Part shown: positions 1-12,339 of the stretch, in pieces
Position numbering within the stretch: the stretch's first letter is position 1
Layout of the letters: each line of letters starts with the position of its first letter
From: Avena insularis
Taxonomy: Eukaryota; Streptophyta; Magnoliopsida; Poales; Poaceae
Length of the DNA stretch: 64,000 bases
Direction: 5' to 3'
Assembly: GCA_023614405.1 (NCBI GenBank)
Contig: CM042697.1
Coordinates: 306,126,323-306,190,322 of the forward strand
The notes under the pieces: model-generated
Told to the model about the DNA's origin: nothing
The model's database searches: none
What the model saw: the letters and a program-made list of their open reading frames with translations, nothing else
Program-made: the position numbers and the translations under genes

Positions 1-1522
1 AATTTCCAGAATGGCTTCTGGTTCTGTGCTACTCTACGCATCTATCTCTGGTTCAATAACCTTATTAAGCTCTATTTTCCTCCCACTCAAACCTTTAGAG
101 AGAAATTTATTCTCAAGAAATGATCCTCCTCGCGCGAAAAAATCTTGCCTTCAGTTTGGTGGTAGAAGGAATAACCAACTGTTTCCACAAGGTAACCTAC
201 AAATACGCATTTGTCCAATTGGGATCAAGCTTGTTTGGCTGAAAATATTTTACATAATCTTCGCAACCCCAAATTTTAAGAAATGATAAGTTAGGTTTCT
301 TACCAAACCACAATTTATATGGTGTCATTTCAACGGACTTTGATGGTTCTCTATTAAGTGTAAAAGTCGCAGTCTCTAAATCATATCCCCAAATGACAAA
401 GGGAGATCAGTCAAAGACATCATAGATCTTACCATGTCCAAAAAAGTTCAATTACGTCGTTCTGACACTCTATTACGTTGGGTTGTACCCAAAGGCATAA
501 GCTATAAAATGATTCCACGAGCTCTAAGATGTTCGCTAAACTCATGACTCAAATATTAACCTCCATGGTCCGACCATAGAAACTTTATTTTCTTGCCACG
601 GTGATTCTCTACTTCATTCTGAAATTCTTTAAACTTTTCAAATGTTTTAGACTTATGCTTCATAAGATAAATATAACCATAGTGACTCAAGTCATCAGTA
701 AAGGTTATAAAGTAGAGGAATCCACCGCGTGTAGGTATACTCATTGGACCACATACATCAGTATGTTTTATTTCCAGTAAATCACGTTCCCATTCAACAT
801 AACCGTTAAACAGTGAAACATGCTTCACATGTATCAAAGGATTCAAAATCTAGTGAACTCAAAATTCCATCACTATGGAGCTTCTTCATGCGCTTATGTC
901 CAATGTGACCCAATCTGTAGTGCAACAAGTATGTGGTATTCAATTCATTTGTGTTTTGGTGTTTAGCCTCGGTGTTATGGATGTGTGTATCACTGTCATG
1001 ATCAATTAAACAACCCATTCTTCACGTGAGCATGTGCATAGAAGACATTATTCATATAAATACAACCATCTCCGATTTAAATGAATAACCATCTTGTAAG
1101 ATACAATATCCTGATATAATGTTCTTACATAATGTAGGCACAAAGTAACAATTACTAACTTCTAATATTAATCTTGACGGTAGATGTAGAGGTCTTCTGT
1201 CGAGGGCAATCACCGCAACACTTGATCCATTCCTGACGCGCATTGTCACCTCATTCTTGCCAAGATTCCTAGGATTGCGTAGCTCCTGTATATAATTATA
1301 AATATTAGCAACCGATCCGGTGTCATATACCCAAGAGTTACTCTTAGGACCTTGCTAGTAAATATCAATAACATGTATATCAGATATAACTAAGCTGGAT
1401 GATCTAGACTTCTTTTTATCCTCTAAGTAGATTAGATGGTTCCTCTTCTAGTGACCTTTCTCCTTGTAGAAGAAACACTCAGAGTCTAGGGATGGACCTG
1501 GCTTAGCCACTTTGCCTTTGAT
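1..1522 (-). pseudogene. Copia 1 pol remnant: zinc knuckle, protease, integrase
   Basis: Minus-strand frames read in order: a damaged zinc knuckle near 1450-1480, an aspartic protease motif WVYDTGS near 1330, the pre-integrase zinc region (HYRLGHIGHKRMKKLH near 890-930), the integrase core (CGPMSIPTRGG, FITFTDDLSHYGYIYL, then KIKFLWSDHGG near 560-750), and the integrase/RT linker below 550. The second knuckle cysteine is replaced by Tyr and a stop follows GH. The catalytic SDRGG is changed to SDHGG. Frames change several times (pieces at 556-846, 806-1018 and 1052-1249), so no polyprotein can be made. Reverse transcriptase should lie just left of the window. Confidence 0.85.
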
Positions 1523-1527
1523 AGAAG
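1523..1527. repeat. 5-bp target-site duplication AGAAG, left copy
   Basis: AGAAG directly precedes the LTR start (TGTAAG at 1528). The same five bases follow its end at 4716-4720. This is the integration signature of an LTR retrotransposon. Confidence 0.9.
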
Positions 1528-4500
1528 TGTAAGACCCCACCTTTATAAAGGTAAAGGTCCCTGTGATTGCAATGCTAGTCCCTGGATCAAATGCTAGCAT
1601 CCACAGTTTAAGATGAAGTACACAGATATAAAGTTCATTATTACATTGTCATTCCAGACATAACATAGTCTTTTACAACTCCATAGCCATAGGCTAGTAC
1701 AAGAGTTCAACTTAACAAAATAAAGTAAAGTCTTCATATTCATGTTCCACAGGCAAACATGTTGAGTGTAGACTCATAACCCTAATCCTCATCAGAGTAA
1801 CCTGCAACATCACAAGTTACAGCCACAGTCGGTCAATACATTGGAATAGTATTGGCAAGTGATACCTTAGTAGAATAATAGTTTCTAGCTTCTATATGAA
1901 TTTGTCTAAGTGTATCTTAGGCTTGCTTTGCTCAAAATAGGTTTTGCCTATCAGTTGAAAACACTAAGTTTTTGTTTGACAAAAACTCCCAAGGAACCAC
2001 CAATAGACATTGGTGAACCTTTACCCTTGTTCAACCACACGTTTTTAACTTAGAAATTGGGATGAGGAGATCCTTGATAGCTTCAGTGTCTTGATGCTCA
2101 ATTGTCCATTGACGGGGACACGGCTAAGTACTTAGATTTTCCTTCTCGAGAGGTGGTGCACTTTACCCACAAGACTCGACATGCATCGAGACGAGACCTT
2201 TCAGAAGCCTTCCCTTAGACCAAAATGGACGCGCTCCAACCTATCACTCTACCACCAACTGTCCATTTGGCTAAGTTATTGCAACCAATATGATCAAGGC
2301 AGAGCCCATATGCCATGTGGTTGCACTAGAATCTTCTAAACACTAAGTTTCTCAAATCCCTTTGTTCCTGGGTGGCTTTCCACAAGTGTGATACATAAGG
2401 TAGACCATAGATATGGGCCTTGTGTAACCACTCAACAAAACCCAAACATACCATTCCACCCAGGTGATTCATTCACTTAGTTGTTTTATTAAGTAAAACA
2501 CAAGTCAAAGACTTAGCAACATTTTCCATAGCATGTATATATTTCACCCTTGTTTGCTACTAGCTAGGCTAAGCATGGCAATATAGCAAGTATCTTAACT
2601 TAGAGAAAATTTCTAACAAGTCTACAACTACTAGGATTTCCCAAGCATAGCATATAGATACTTAGAAAAAATATCATGCAAGTCCTATTCAAAATATCAC
2701 TAGTGCATAGTCAAAATATTGGGACAAAAATATGAAGCACCACTTGCCTTGGTAGTTGGGGGAGTAGCAACAATCCTCACAATCACCACTAGCACCAAAA
2801 TCTACACATAAAATGATAGCACCAATTTACATTCAAATAAATCAAGCAAAAATATATGAATGCATGCAAATGCCATGTGATGATTTTTCCTAAACCAAAC
2901 AAGACAAGTAAACAGTACTAAACACTAAACTAAACTTTTATACACTAAATAAACTTAATTTGGCTTTAAAAACATTTTCTAAATAATTTTTATACACAAA
3001 ATAATCCTACAAATGTCTCTGCATAAAATTCCATTTTAACTGAAGAAAAATACAAAACCAAGCCTACAGATGTGTAGGATTTATTTTTTTGATTCCATTG
3101 ATATATTATTTGTATTTTTTGGATAAACAGAACAAAAGTTATAAATTTTACAAGTTTAAATCTCTAATAGATTCAAAAACAGATTTTAAAACAAAATCTC
3201 AGACACGTGGACGCATCTGATTGGTCCGTACCATTTCATGTGGATCAGCCAATGTGAAGCGTTGGATCTAAAACAGATCCAGTGGCCCAGATCAAAAGAT
3301 ACCGCTTCGCACTTGATCTAATCTTATCCCTACGATTCAAATCTAACGGCGCTGGTTCGATGACCAAAACTTGGCGGCGCTAGCGGCAGCGATGCGGCGG
3401 CGGCGCTCTGCCAGTGAGGTTTCCGGCAGTTATAGAGGGGATTGGGGGCTGTGGTTGGTCTTACCGGCGTCGCAAGGTTGCGAGGAAGCTTGACGAATCA
3501 TCGGTGTGGACGGGGACGTGTTGTGGTGGCTTGGAGACGTCGATGGAGTTCATGGGCACTTCTGATGCTTACTGCCGGAGACGAAGGCAACATTCTGCGG
3601 CGAGATAAGTCGAACCAGTGGCATTAGGAGATGCGCAGAGACACGGCGGACAAAGTGGTATGGTTTAGGGAGCAAGGGGCGGCTTGATTTTACCGTGATT
3701 CTTCACCGGATTGAGCGGCGCTTCTGCCGTTCGCGGAGCTCGATGAAGACGACGACCTGGGTCATGAGCAGACAAACCAGAGGCATGAGAAGGAGAGCAA
3801 GAGTCTGGCAAGCACACTCGTGTGAATGAGAGGCGGAGGGGCGCGCTAGACTCACCGGAATAGCTCGCTGGAGCTTGTCGGGCAGCGGCGGTGCGAGCTT
3901 GATTGCGAGCAGCCTGGGGGTGCTAAGAGGGGGCTAGGTGAGGGGAAATGCTCGCGGTGCGGTGGTGCTTAAGTAGCCAGAGCAAGGGCAAAAATCACGT
4001 GAGGAATCAATGGAATTAAACGAAATCAATCGCGGCAGTGAGTGCGGGGAAGAAATGGGCGGCGAGCTGGTCCCGGGCGGAATTTGGGGACGGCGACGCT
4101 GACATGGCATTGGGTCCACTTGATAGTGAGGGGGAGGGTGTGCGTGCGAGTGAGAAACAGAGAGGGGGAGGGGGTTTCCCGGGTGGGCTAGGTGGGCTGG
4201 TAGCTGGCCGCGAGTGGGTTGGGCCAGTTAGGTCGTTTGCTGTTATTTTTTTCCTCCTTTTCTCTTTTTCATTTTCTGTTTTGATTTTCTAGATTGAATT
4301 TGAATGGCTAATTCAAATCTATTTGAATTTGAATTTTCCCCAGACATTTGTACTGTGTTTCTAGTGTCCAAAGATGTGTCAAACATCTACTTACACTCAA
4401 AAACCATTTTGGTTTGAAAATAAAAATAAAACCATGCCTTTATTAATATAAGGATAATAGGCATATAAATGGTTTTATGTTTGAATCTTGTTTTGAAAAA

Positions 4501-4715
4501 TTTGTGTGAGCTTTGTATTCATTTCCAAAACATTACTGATCAAACCCAAGCATTTCCATACTTGGAAAGTAAAAGTAAAAACGTTGCCTTACTTGCATAA
4601 AGTTAATAGGCAAAATATGATTTCTTATTTTGGAAATTTATTTGAAAAGGCCAAATGCTTAAGAATGCATGATTGATATGCAAACTTTATAAATCATGAT
4701 TTTTGGGATGTTACA
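1528..4715 (-). mobile_element. Solo LTR of a Tekay-like Gypsy retrotransposon (3188 bp)
   Basis: The segment starts TGTAAGACCCC and ends GATGTTACA, giving matched TGTAA/TTACA ends. It is flanked by AGAAG on both sides. It aligns from end to end with the LTR at 59363-62549 (3187 bp), which is attached to a Tekay-type pol on the minus strand, so the orientation here is also minus. There is no internal region, so it is a solo LTR left by recombination between two LTRs. The middle (about 3190-4250) is GC-rich and gene-like. The ORFs there are short, differ from those in the second copy, and are not taken as genes. Confidence 0.92.
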
Positions 4716-4720
4716 AGAAG
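4716..4720. repeat. 5-bp target-site duplication AGAAG, right copy
   Basis: It matches 1523-1527. The Copia 1 gag reading resumes just to the right, which confirms that the LTR interrupted that element. Confidence 0.9.
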
Positions 4721-5556
4721 CGCGACACATATCCACCTTCTTCTTGTCGCCCCTAGACTTCTTCTTGAAGCGAGTGGTTTTCCTCACCATTATCACATGA
4801 TTGGTGTTTTTCTGTATGTCCTTTTCAGCTAACTTCAACATCGAGAATAGTTTGGCCAATGTTTTGTTCATCCCATGCATGTTGAAGCTCATGACAAACC
4901 CAGCAAAGCTAGGTGGTAGTGATTTCAGGATTATGTCACTTCTTAGTTCATAAGGAAAGGGAACACCAGCGCTTCCAACCTTTGAACATACCCGTGCAAC
5001 TTGATTAGATGGGCACTAACTAAGCCTCCTTCTGCCATCTTATAATCCATAAGTGCATGAGATATATCATATCTTTCTTCCCGGGCTTTGTTCTCAAACA
5101 TGCCCCTCAATTCCATAATTGTTTCATATGGACCACGGTCTTCAAACCTCCTTTCAAGATCTGTTCCATGGATGTAAGTATAGCACATTGGACAACGATG
5201 TAATCATCACTACTTGTCTGAAATACATCTTGCACAACTTCAATTGCGTTATCACCAGGAGCATCACCAAGAGTTGCTTCCAAGACAGTCTTTCTTAGCA
5301 CCTTTGAGTACTATTCATATTTTGCGGAACCAGTCCACAAAGTTTGTAGCAGATTCATGCAATTTATCTTTCTCTAATATACCAGCTAAATGGAAGTTGG
5401 TGTGTGCCATTGATCTTCCAAGACATAGTCTGTCTTAGCACCTTTGAGTACTATTCTTATGTTGTGGAACCAGTCCACAAAGTTTGTACCAGATTCATGT
5501 AGTTTCTCTATCTCTAATGTACCAGCTAAAGGGAAGTTTTTGCGTGCCATTGATCT
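4721..5556 (-). pseudogene. Copia 1 gag remnant
   Basis: Three minus-strand pieces give a BARE-like Gag. The N-terminal part (5386-5556) has a likely start at MARKNFPLAG and then NFVDWFHNIRIVLKG. The middle part (4943-5188) has GMFENKAREERYDISHALM and HLIKLHGYVQRLE. The C-terminal part (4721-4892) has MSFNMHGMNKTLAKL and a basic tail. The same motifs occur in the better preserved Copia 2 Gag (14580-16301), for example NFTNWYRNLRIVLKQ and HMHGMDKKLTELHGML. A 140-bp tandem duplication and several frame changes break it. Confidence 0.85.
5276..5556. repeat. Tandem duplication, two 140-bp units, in Copia 1 gag
   Basis: About 5276-5415 is repeated at 5416-5556 with scattered differences. CTTAGCACCTTTGAGTACTA occurs at 5294 and again at 5434, and each unit ends with GTGCCATTGATCT. 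The unit covers the start of gag, so the N-terminus was duplicated out of frame (140 is not a multiple of 3). Confidence 0.85.
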
Positions 5557-6830
5557 ACAAATAATTGCAAATTCATTTTGACATTGTTTTCTAATTAATG
5601 AACTACTCAAGATTAATAACTTAATTCAAAGTGTAGCTCCCACTAAAATTAATATCTCTCATGATTGATACTTAGTAATTCAAGATCCACGAACTTATTT
5701 TCCTGGAACCAATGTCACATCACGCACTAGGGAAAAAGACCAGTAGGTAATCATTCCAATCATATCAACATATGACTCTTTTCAATCTTTCGATTCTTGT
5801 GTTCCATACTCTAGATGTTCTAGGTAGTATGTCAAGTCAACCTTAGTATACCAGCAGTGCGATAGTTTTGCACCCACATTATGAATGTCGCTAGGTGCAC
5901 CCATGTTACATGACCCACACAAGTTCGAATCCCATGTTATGTGGTGCCTAACTTAGGGAGAACACATTATTACTTGATAATTTTGAAGTGAGAGGTCACC
6001 CTATTTATTATGACTACCACGCAACAAATAATATGCATAAAAGGATTTACATCACATACAATTCATATAGTGATATGGTATATCACTTTGCGTCAACGAT
6101 CTCCATCATTAACGTCTTTCGGTGCCATGTACTCCTCCACACACCTTGGGCATAGCATCGAGGTCCATTGTTGTTTGATCATAATCGCCAAGTCTTGCTT
6201 TTACATCTTTTTCCACTCTTAGCTAATAAAGTAAACAACTATGGCTATTACAATAATAATATGACAATCATCGCGGCTCCTGCCACTCATGCCATACGAA
6301 TTACAGCATAACACATCTCATACATCACATTGTAAACATCAATTTCTATACCACATCACTTCCTGCAAAAACAATTTAGACGCCTCTAACACACGCTTTG
6401 ATAACTTACGGGGATCTATGGTGACATAGAGAACCATTCTTTAACTATGTGGTAAGAAAGCATCATCATCAATCGTCTCGCTTTTTAACTTATCCGGGGT
6501 GTGTCCCCATTGCACTATAAATATTATAATAGACTCACTAGACTTTGTCAATACGCGTGACCCCCGTGTATACTTCAACAAATTCACAAAATCCCAATGT
6601 GCAAATTTTTTCTCGACTATTGAAGAAAAAAAGCACCCGAGAAAGTTGTTATGTCCACCCGAAGTACACTTCACAAACCAGTCTCGATCCGAAGATCATA
6701 AAGTCGGCTCGGGACGATAATCACATAATACCGCCAAGATACAAATTGCAACAATTGGGTAGCAATAACAAGATTAACAATTTCGGAATTCAATGATTCA
6801 TCTATCCGTACTTGTGCCTACACATAGACC
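5557..6830 (-). other. Copia 1 untranslated leader
   Basis: This is the stretch between the gag start and the primer site, comparable in position to the leader of Copia 2 (16302-17611). Only short, unconvincing frames occur. I see no gene here. Confidence 0.6.
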
Positions 6831-6842
6831 GCTTTGATACCA
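6831..6842 (-). promoter_or_regulatory. Primer-binding site, tRNA-iMet type
   Basis: The minus-strand reading is TGGTATCAAAGC, complementary to the initiator-tRNA 3' end apart from one base. It lies one base from the end of the 5' LTR, where minus-strand cDNA synthesis is primed. Confidence 0.85.
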
Positions 6843-6843
6843 C

Positions 6844-8770
6844 TGTTGGGGAACACACCACGGAAAACAAAAAAATTCTAGTGCATAACCAAGATCCAAT
6901 GCAAGGGTGAGGTAACAAAACATACCCTCGTATATCAAACTAGTGGAATTTATCTATGACGATGTTGATCGTGTGTCGATCCCCATAACAAGCCTCAGCG
7001 AGTCATGAAGAGATGTATTATCCCATAGATGGCTACAAATAACTAGTGCTACAAGTGTCACACCTCCACCGATATCCACATGTGCAACAAGAACGACACT
7101 GCGTCAAGGCGATATCAAGAACTCGTGGACGAAGCAGGAACCTGATCCGGCAGCACTCTGTCATCCGGCTAAATTGGAACTAGAAGAGGTAGAAGATGAA
7201 TTGCTCCAGGTGTTGGTGAAGATCTCCTCCACGCGATGAATACGATGACGCGGCAAAGAGGAAGAAGACCGCAGGACGATGCGGCAGTGGCTCGGGGCAA
7301 GGCTCGTCTTGTTCTTGTATGTTCTTTGCCCTTGCCCTCTCCCCTCAATATATAGGCAGATTCCCTCCTCAACGGAGGAGAGTAGGACTAGGATTTGTAT
7401 CCTACAAGGACTCCTCTTTTTCTTCTCCCACCAATTGAGACTGAGAGAGAGTAGGAGAGAGGGAGCCCGTATCCAATATGGAGTCCTCCTTTCTCTTCAC
7501 CCCAAAACCAACTTGGGGGAAGTTTGAGACAGGGGAGGCCTATTCCTACCCCCACCGCCTCACCCACCCCGCCTCCTCCACCCGCCGGCCTAGGGGAGAC
7601 CCTGGCCGAATCGTCCTGGGTCCCCCCTCCCCCGCGCGTGTGGGCCTAGTGGGCCCATGCGGCCCTTCGGACCATGGGATCCACTAGGTTATTAATAAAT
7701 AATAATTTCTTATTCATTATTAATATAAATATTTATTGGAAGCTTTTCGGATTAACTTTGGGACACCTCCGAATTAATTCAGAAGCTTCCTAAAATATTC
7801 CTAGCATCCTCTTTTGATGTCCGGAACTATTCCGTCCACTCTCGGTGATATCCCGGAACTCACATTCTTTTTGGTATTACTTTATCCAACTATCTCATTC
7901 AAACTCAAATTCTAAAATGCTGAAAACGTCCTAAGTGTGTGACCCGGTAGGTTCGGATATTTGTAGACATGTCTGGAACTCATTCCGTGACAATAATTAC
8001 TATGAGTGTCTTGATACAACTAGCAACCCCCACAAATAACACGAAATTCTTTATCGTGTGAACCATAGTATTGAGTCCGATACATATCGTATTGATTCGT
8101 CGATACTTTACATTGCCCGAGATGAAACACTATGTTATTCTCGTTTCCTGGCATGTACTCTCTACTCATTTGTACTATTGATGTTCATGTGTTCAAACAA
8201 TGATGATGCCCGGCCAAACGATGATGAACATCATAGTATATGAGCGGGCCTAGAGTGTATCTCTCCATCGTCAGGAGTATCAATTCCCATAAGCACACCA
8301 TGTGAATTATTAGCGAACCATCTGGTACGAACAAGCATCAACTTTATAATTACTCCATTAAGAGCAATGTTTGGAGAATCTTGCCATGTCCATATTGTAC
8401 CCAAGTTTATATGTGTCTCGTGGTCTAATGATTTGCAGTAAAGGCATTACAATTTCTTGTGAGATTAAACCAATAACTATATTGACGATGTATTTTGCGG
8501 TATCTCATGTTTGGGTCTATCCATCGTTGTTGTTGTCCAACAACTCCGATCATATATGTCACTGGCAACACTACAATCACATTGTCACATTTCCCATAGT
8601 TAGGAAACCTAAACTATCGTTGACATATATGGTGTTTATTATAGGGGTTTCCTCCAAATACACATTATTTTGAACTAATATAATTATATCATAGAACAAT
8701 AAACTTAATTATGAAATAGAAATATAAATAATTATACATTTATTATTGCCTCTAGAGCATATTTCCATCA
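6844..8770 (-). repeat. Copia 1 5' LTR (1927 bp)
   Basis: It begins TGTTGGGGAACAC next to the primer site and ends near CATATTTCCATCA. The terminal base pattern TG...CA is kept, although the expected CCAACA end reads CCATCA. A TATA-like box lies near 7348-7354. Right of 8770 the sequence is Gypsy leader, so this is the element boundary. Confidence 0.8.
7348..7354 (-). promoter_or_regulatory. TATA-like box in Copia 1 LTR
   Basis: The minus-strand reading is CTATATATTGAGG. Its position inside the LTR, upstream of the presumed R region, fits the element promoter. No start site can be proven from sequence. Confidence 0.45.
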
Positions 8771-9956
8771 CTGCCTAACATGATTATGGTCTATATATGT
8801 AATTCCTATGTGGTGGATCGTTATTCTAAGAGGTTATATTTGAGATTGGAACCTATTTATGTGTGATATGTATTAGTAGATGCATATTATGTACCCCATT
8901 CTTAATTACTTGTTTTGATCCAACATGTGTGAGAGGGAATGCGTGGGGGAACGTGTGTATTAGATGGAGTAGCATGGTGGTTGTGATTGGATAGTGACAA
9001 CAAATTCAAGATCTACTATGGTTTTTACCTTTCTTTTGTTACCTCACTAGGGATTAAGTAAATTTATGTGCTATAATTATGTAGTGACAACTACGATAAT
9101 CTTGTTTGTTCAAGGTAGCATATTTGTTATTCAAACATCATGTTGAAGTACCTAAGGCTACCGTTTGTTTGTTCTTAATTCTTGATTGCTTGGATTTTTC
9201 CCTTTCTAGGGGAGTATAAGAGAGATGTGTTGCATCATCTGTATGATAAGTCATGATGACTATATGAATACTTATCAAACACATAATGAAGTTCCATCAA
9301 TATTATGTTTCTCATGAACTATTTTGTGTCCATTAAACTTTATGAGAGAGCAGACAAGTGAACCCATGAATACCGGTCCTACTTTTATCAAAATAAACAA
9401 CTTTCCAACACCAATACCATCCTTTAAAATTTTATTATTAATTAATTTCGAAAATACAAAAACACTTTCACTACTAGCAAACACAAACAAAAACACAAAA
9501 TACCTTTTTATTATTGCATTTACTTTGCTTGCCTAGTTATAAATTGCTTTACTTTATTTATTTATATGCTTATTTTAGTTTTACTAATACGAAACCTTGT
9601 GCTTGACAACCACACGGTGGAATTGGGGACACAAGGCAAGGATTTTATTTTGTAGGTTGTTTGAAGAGAAGAAACAAAGTATACTCTTATCCAATTCTCC
9701 GATAGTTTGATATAAACCCTCGAGTCACCCTTGTGGGGAAAAGACGCTTGCTACAACACTCTAGTACACACAGGGTTGTTGCCATAATGCTCTTAAAACA
9801 TTCTTACTTGAGATCGAAGGCATATTACAAGTATTTCTTGATAGATAGTAATGAGGGGCATTAAGACCTTAACCAAATAGCTCTCCGTTATTCGATACTC
9901 TTACTTCGAAACTAGCTACATTGTGCATGTGCTCTTGTAGTCATTAAACTATTTTC
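8771..9956 (+). repeat. Probable 5' LTR and leader of Gypsy A
   Basis: AT-rich DNA between the Copia 1 boundary and the primer site. The last part (about 9690-9956, with CATGTGCTCTTGTAGTCAT just before the primer site) is typical of the U5 end of this Gypsy type. I cannot place the LTR start, and no coding region is supported here. Confidence 0.5.
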
Positions 9957-9974
9957 TGGCGCCGTTGCCAGAGA
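9957..9974 (+). promoter_or_regulatory. Primer-binding site, tRNA-Asp type
   Basis: TGGCGCCGTTGCCAGAGA is close to the complement of the plant tRNA-Asp 3' end. The last few bases differ from the usual CCGGGGA. Confidence 0.8.
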
Positions 9975-10057
9975 GCTAATTGCTTTTGGTATTTGCTCCT
10001 AGTTTCAAATTTATTATTTGATTTAATAAAGGCGTTTACTATTTTTAGGTAAATACC

Positions 10058-10936
10058 ATGACTGTGCTCGAGCTTATGAACAAGCTCGACGGAACTAAAT
10101 ATCTTGGTAGGTTTAATAGAGCCTATGTGAAAGAATTCCCGAGTGAAAGCACGGAAGAGTGCGAGGTCAATCCTCGTTTAGTTTTCATTCTACATGAAAA
10201 AAATCGCAGGAGACGATCTTTATGAAGATCCTTATGCTCATTTAAATCATTTTACTGAGATACATTGGACCCTTATATTTAAAGGCTATTTTGATGATGA
10301 ACTAAAACTTAAATTGTTTAGCCAATCTCTAACCAACACTGCTCTTGCTTGGTATAGAATTTTCCATGCGGAATCAATAAGTACTTGGGAAAATCTGAAA
10401 GGAGAATTCATACCCCGGTTTTATCCCAAGGTGAAGTCAGTTGGAGCGAGACGAGCAATTACAAACTTCAAGAATCGCCTAGGTGAAGGTTTAGTAAGAG
10501 CCTATGAAAGGTATAGGTATGATTAATAAATGTTCCCATGATGATATACCACAGTTGTATAATTAACATATTTTCTATGGAAGACTTAATCAAGAAAATA
10601 AGAATGAAATATATCTAGCTTTGGGTGGAGCTTTTATGAAATACACTATAACACAAGCTTGGGCACTTCTAAAAAGAATTCGCCGTAATAGAGAAACTTG
10701 TGGTTTTGATCTAGGAGTTGAAGGAGGAATAGAAGTACAATATGATTATCTCAATTATTATAAAGAAACTAATAAAGTAAAAGAAACTACTGATGAGTTT
10801 AATTTTGATGAATATATTATTCTACAAATTCTTAAGTCCTTCACATAATACATTGAAGAACCAAAGAAGGATTGGCTTCAATATACTCCTCCACCTAAAC
10901 CAGTTGAAGTGCAAGAAGTAGCTAGAGTGGTAATCG
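10058..10936 (+). pseudogene. Gypsy A gag, N-terminal part
   Basis: A start near 10058 (MTVLELMNKLDGTKYLG) runs into a frameshift at an A-run near 10196. The frame then continues through a Retrotrans_gag-type region at 10194-10526, with DPYAHLNHFTEIHWTL, LFSQSLTNTALAWYRIF and PRFYPKVKS. Stops at 10524-10526 and again near 10562 and 10848 break the rest (10621-10848 has ITQAWALLKRI). The Gag capsid would normally package genomic RNA. The end of this piece is the Copia 2 insertion point. Confidence 0.8.
10932..10936. repeat. 5-bp target-site duplication AATCG, left copy
   Basis: It directly precedes the TGTTGGG start of Copia 2 and is repeated at 18957-18961. Confidence 0.93.
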
Positions 10937-12305
10937 TGTTGGGCCACAAGGAGATAAAACAAAAAAAATTCTCTAACGTGGAGATCCCAAGATCCAGTTG
11001 AGGTAGAAGGCCACGACGTTTACCACTAGACGCGCAGTTGCGGATTACTGATGAAGCGCGTCAGTTGGTGCAGTGTAGTCCTTTGCGATCCAATCGTCCT
11101 GGTGCTAATCGTACAGCACCTCTGCTGGTATCCACACATACAAGGAGGAGCACCGGCGGCGAACTGCTAGGTTCGGTACGACGGCAGGACTGCTGTGGAG
11201 CTAGGGTTTCCAACACATGGAATGACCTAACCGAACAACGATTAACCTTTCTGGGTTACGGTGCTCCACTATATATAGGGAGTGAATGTGGGCTCTGCTC
11301 ACGCGGCCCATTCACTAAAGCCCATATAACACTAGTCACCGTGAGTCCAACTCACTAACTCAGTCCTCATCCGGTTTAGGTCCAACCCAACCAGATTACA
11401 GGTTCAGATCCAATCCGAACTTGCTCCCGCTCTTAAGTGTGTGACCCCGCAGGCTCATGGCTACTTGGACACGATTGGAGTCCGACTCTCAATCGATTAG
11501 TCGGTAGCGGCTCCTAGTAGAACATGCCGACTCCCGAGTACCAAAGAGTCATGACGACTTGCCTTTCCAATGTGACTTACGTCCGAGTCCCTTTTGCCTC
11601 ACGATATACCTTGTCAGACTATAGGCGAATATTTTTCATCCCTTAAATAGTCTGACTCTCTTCTCGATCCGAGATAAGTGATTCACCCGATTAACTCTTA
11701 GTCGATCGCCTCGGTTAACACTTAACCGAGTCGTGCATGGCCATGCTTTCCGAATCATATCTCACGAGAGGGCCCAGAGAATATCTCTCCAAGAGGAGGG
11801 GCAAAATCCCATCTTGGTTATTCACATCACGTAGCTTGATTCTCAGTCGACCCGAACCCTGCCTTTATAACTGCCCAGTTACGGATCAGCGTTTGACAGA
11901 ACCTAAGTCGGTGATCCTCAACTCGGACTATGCAACAACCTCGGGTCTAAGGATTACATTGATTGAGATATACAAATGAAAACTTGTTCGTTGTACCTCA
12001 ATATGGGTCAATCTGACTCGCTAAACTCTTTAGCCGAATCTGTGTAAGTTGGAATAGCATCTCCATGCCCATGACAAGTGGAACCGAGTCATCAAGCTAA
12101 CTTTTACATTGGTCTAAGTTGTGTGTCCAGCACAACCTCAATGACCAAGGATATTTAGTACAAACAACATGAATGCATAGTTCCACAACCGAATCACATA
12201 TTCAATGATACACATCAGATGTTTACACAAGGACTACTTAATATCTTTATGAATACAATGGGAAATATCATCATACATGATTGCCTCTAGGGCATATTCC
12301 CAACA
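10937..12305 (-). repeat. Copia 2 3' LTR (1369 bp)
   Basis: It runs from TGTTGGGCCACAAGG to ATATTCCCAACA. It matches 17625-18956 over its whole length. Extra bases relative to that copy occur near 11120, 11645 and 11850. Confidence 0.93.
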
Positions 12306-12317
12306 GTCTCCCACTTG
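12306..12317 (-). promoter_or_regulatory. Polypurine tract of Copia 2
   Basis: The minus-strand reading is CAAGTGGGAGAC, purine-rich and directly next to the 3' LTR. This is the usual primer for plus-strand cDNA. Confidence 0.75.
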
Positions 12318-12339
12318 CACTAAAGTCAATCTTCCGACA

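Larger units (their letters stand above)
1..8770 (-). mobile_element. Copia LTR retrotransposon 1, BARE/Angela-like, partial at window edge
   Basis: This is a minus-strand Ty1/Copia element. Reading leftward from 8770 it shows the 5' LTR (8770-6844), a tRNA-iMet primer site, a leader, gag, protease and the integrase region, and it leaves the window before reverse transcriptase. The end of the LTR, read on the minus strand (start near TGATGGAAATATGC, then CTAGAGGCAATAATAAA), resembles the BARE/Angela/WIS group as I know it. The family name is from memory, not a search. A 3.2-kb solo Gypsy LTR (1528-4715) interrupts it between gag and the zinc knuckle. Coding frames carry many stops, so the copy is dead. 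The second LTR and target duplication lie outside the window. Confidence 0.85.

Noticed and set aside
3414..4292. Short plus-strand frames in the GC island of the first solo LTR
   Set aside because: They lie inside an LTR and are not kept as intact frames in the matching LTR at 59363-62549.
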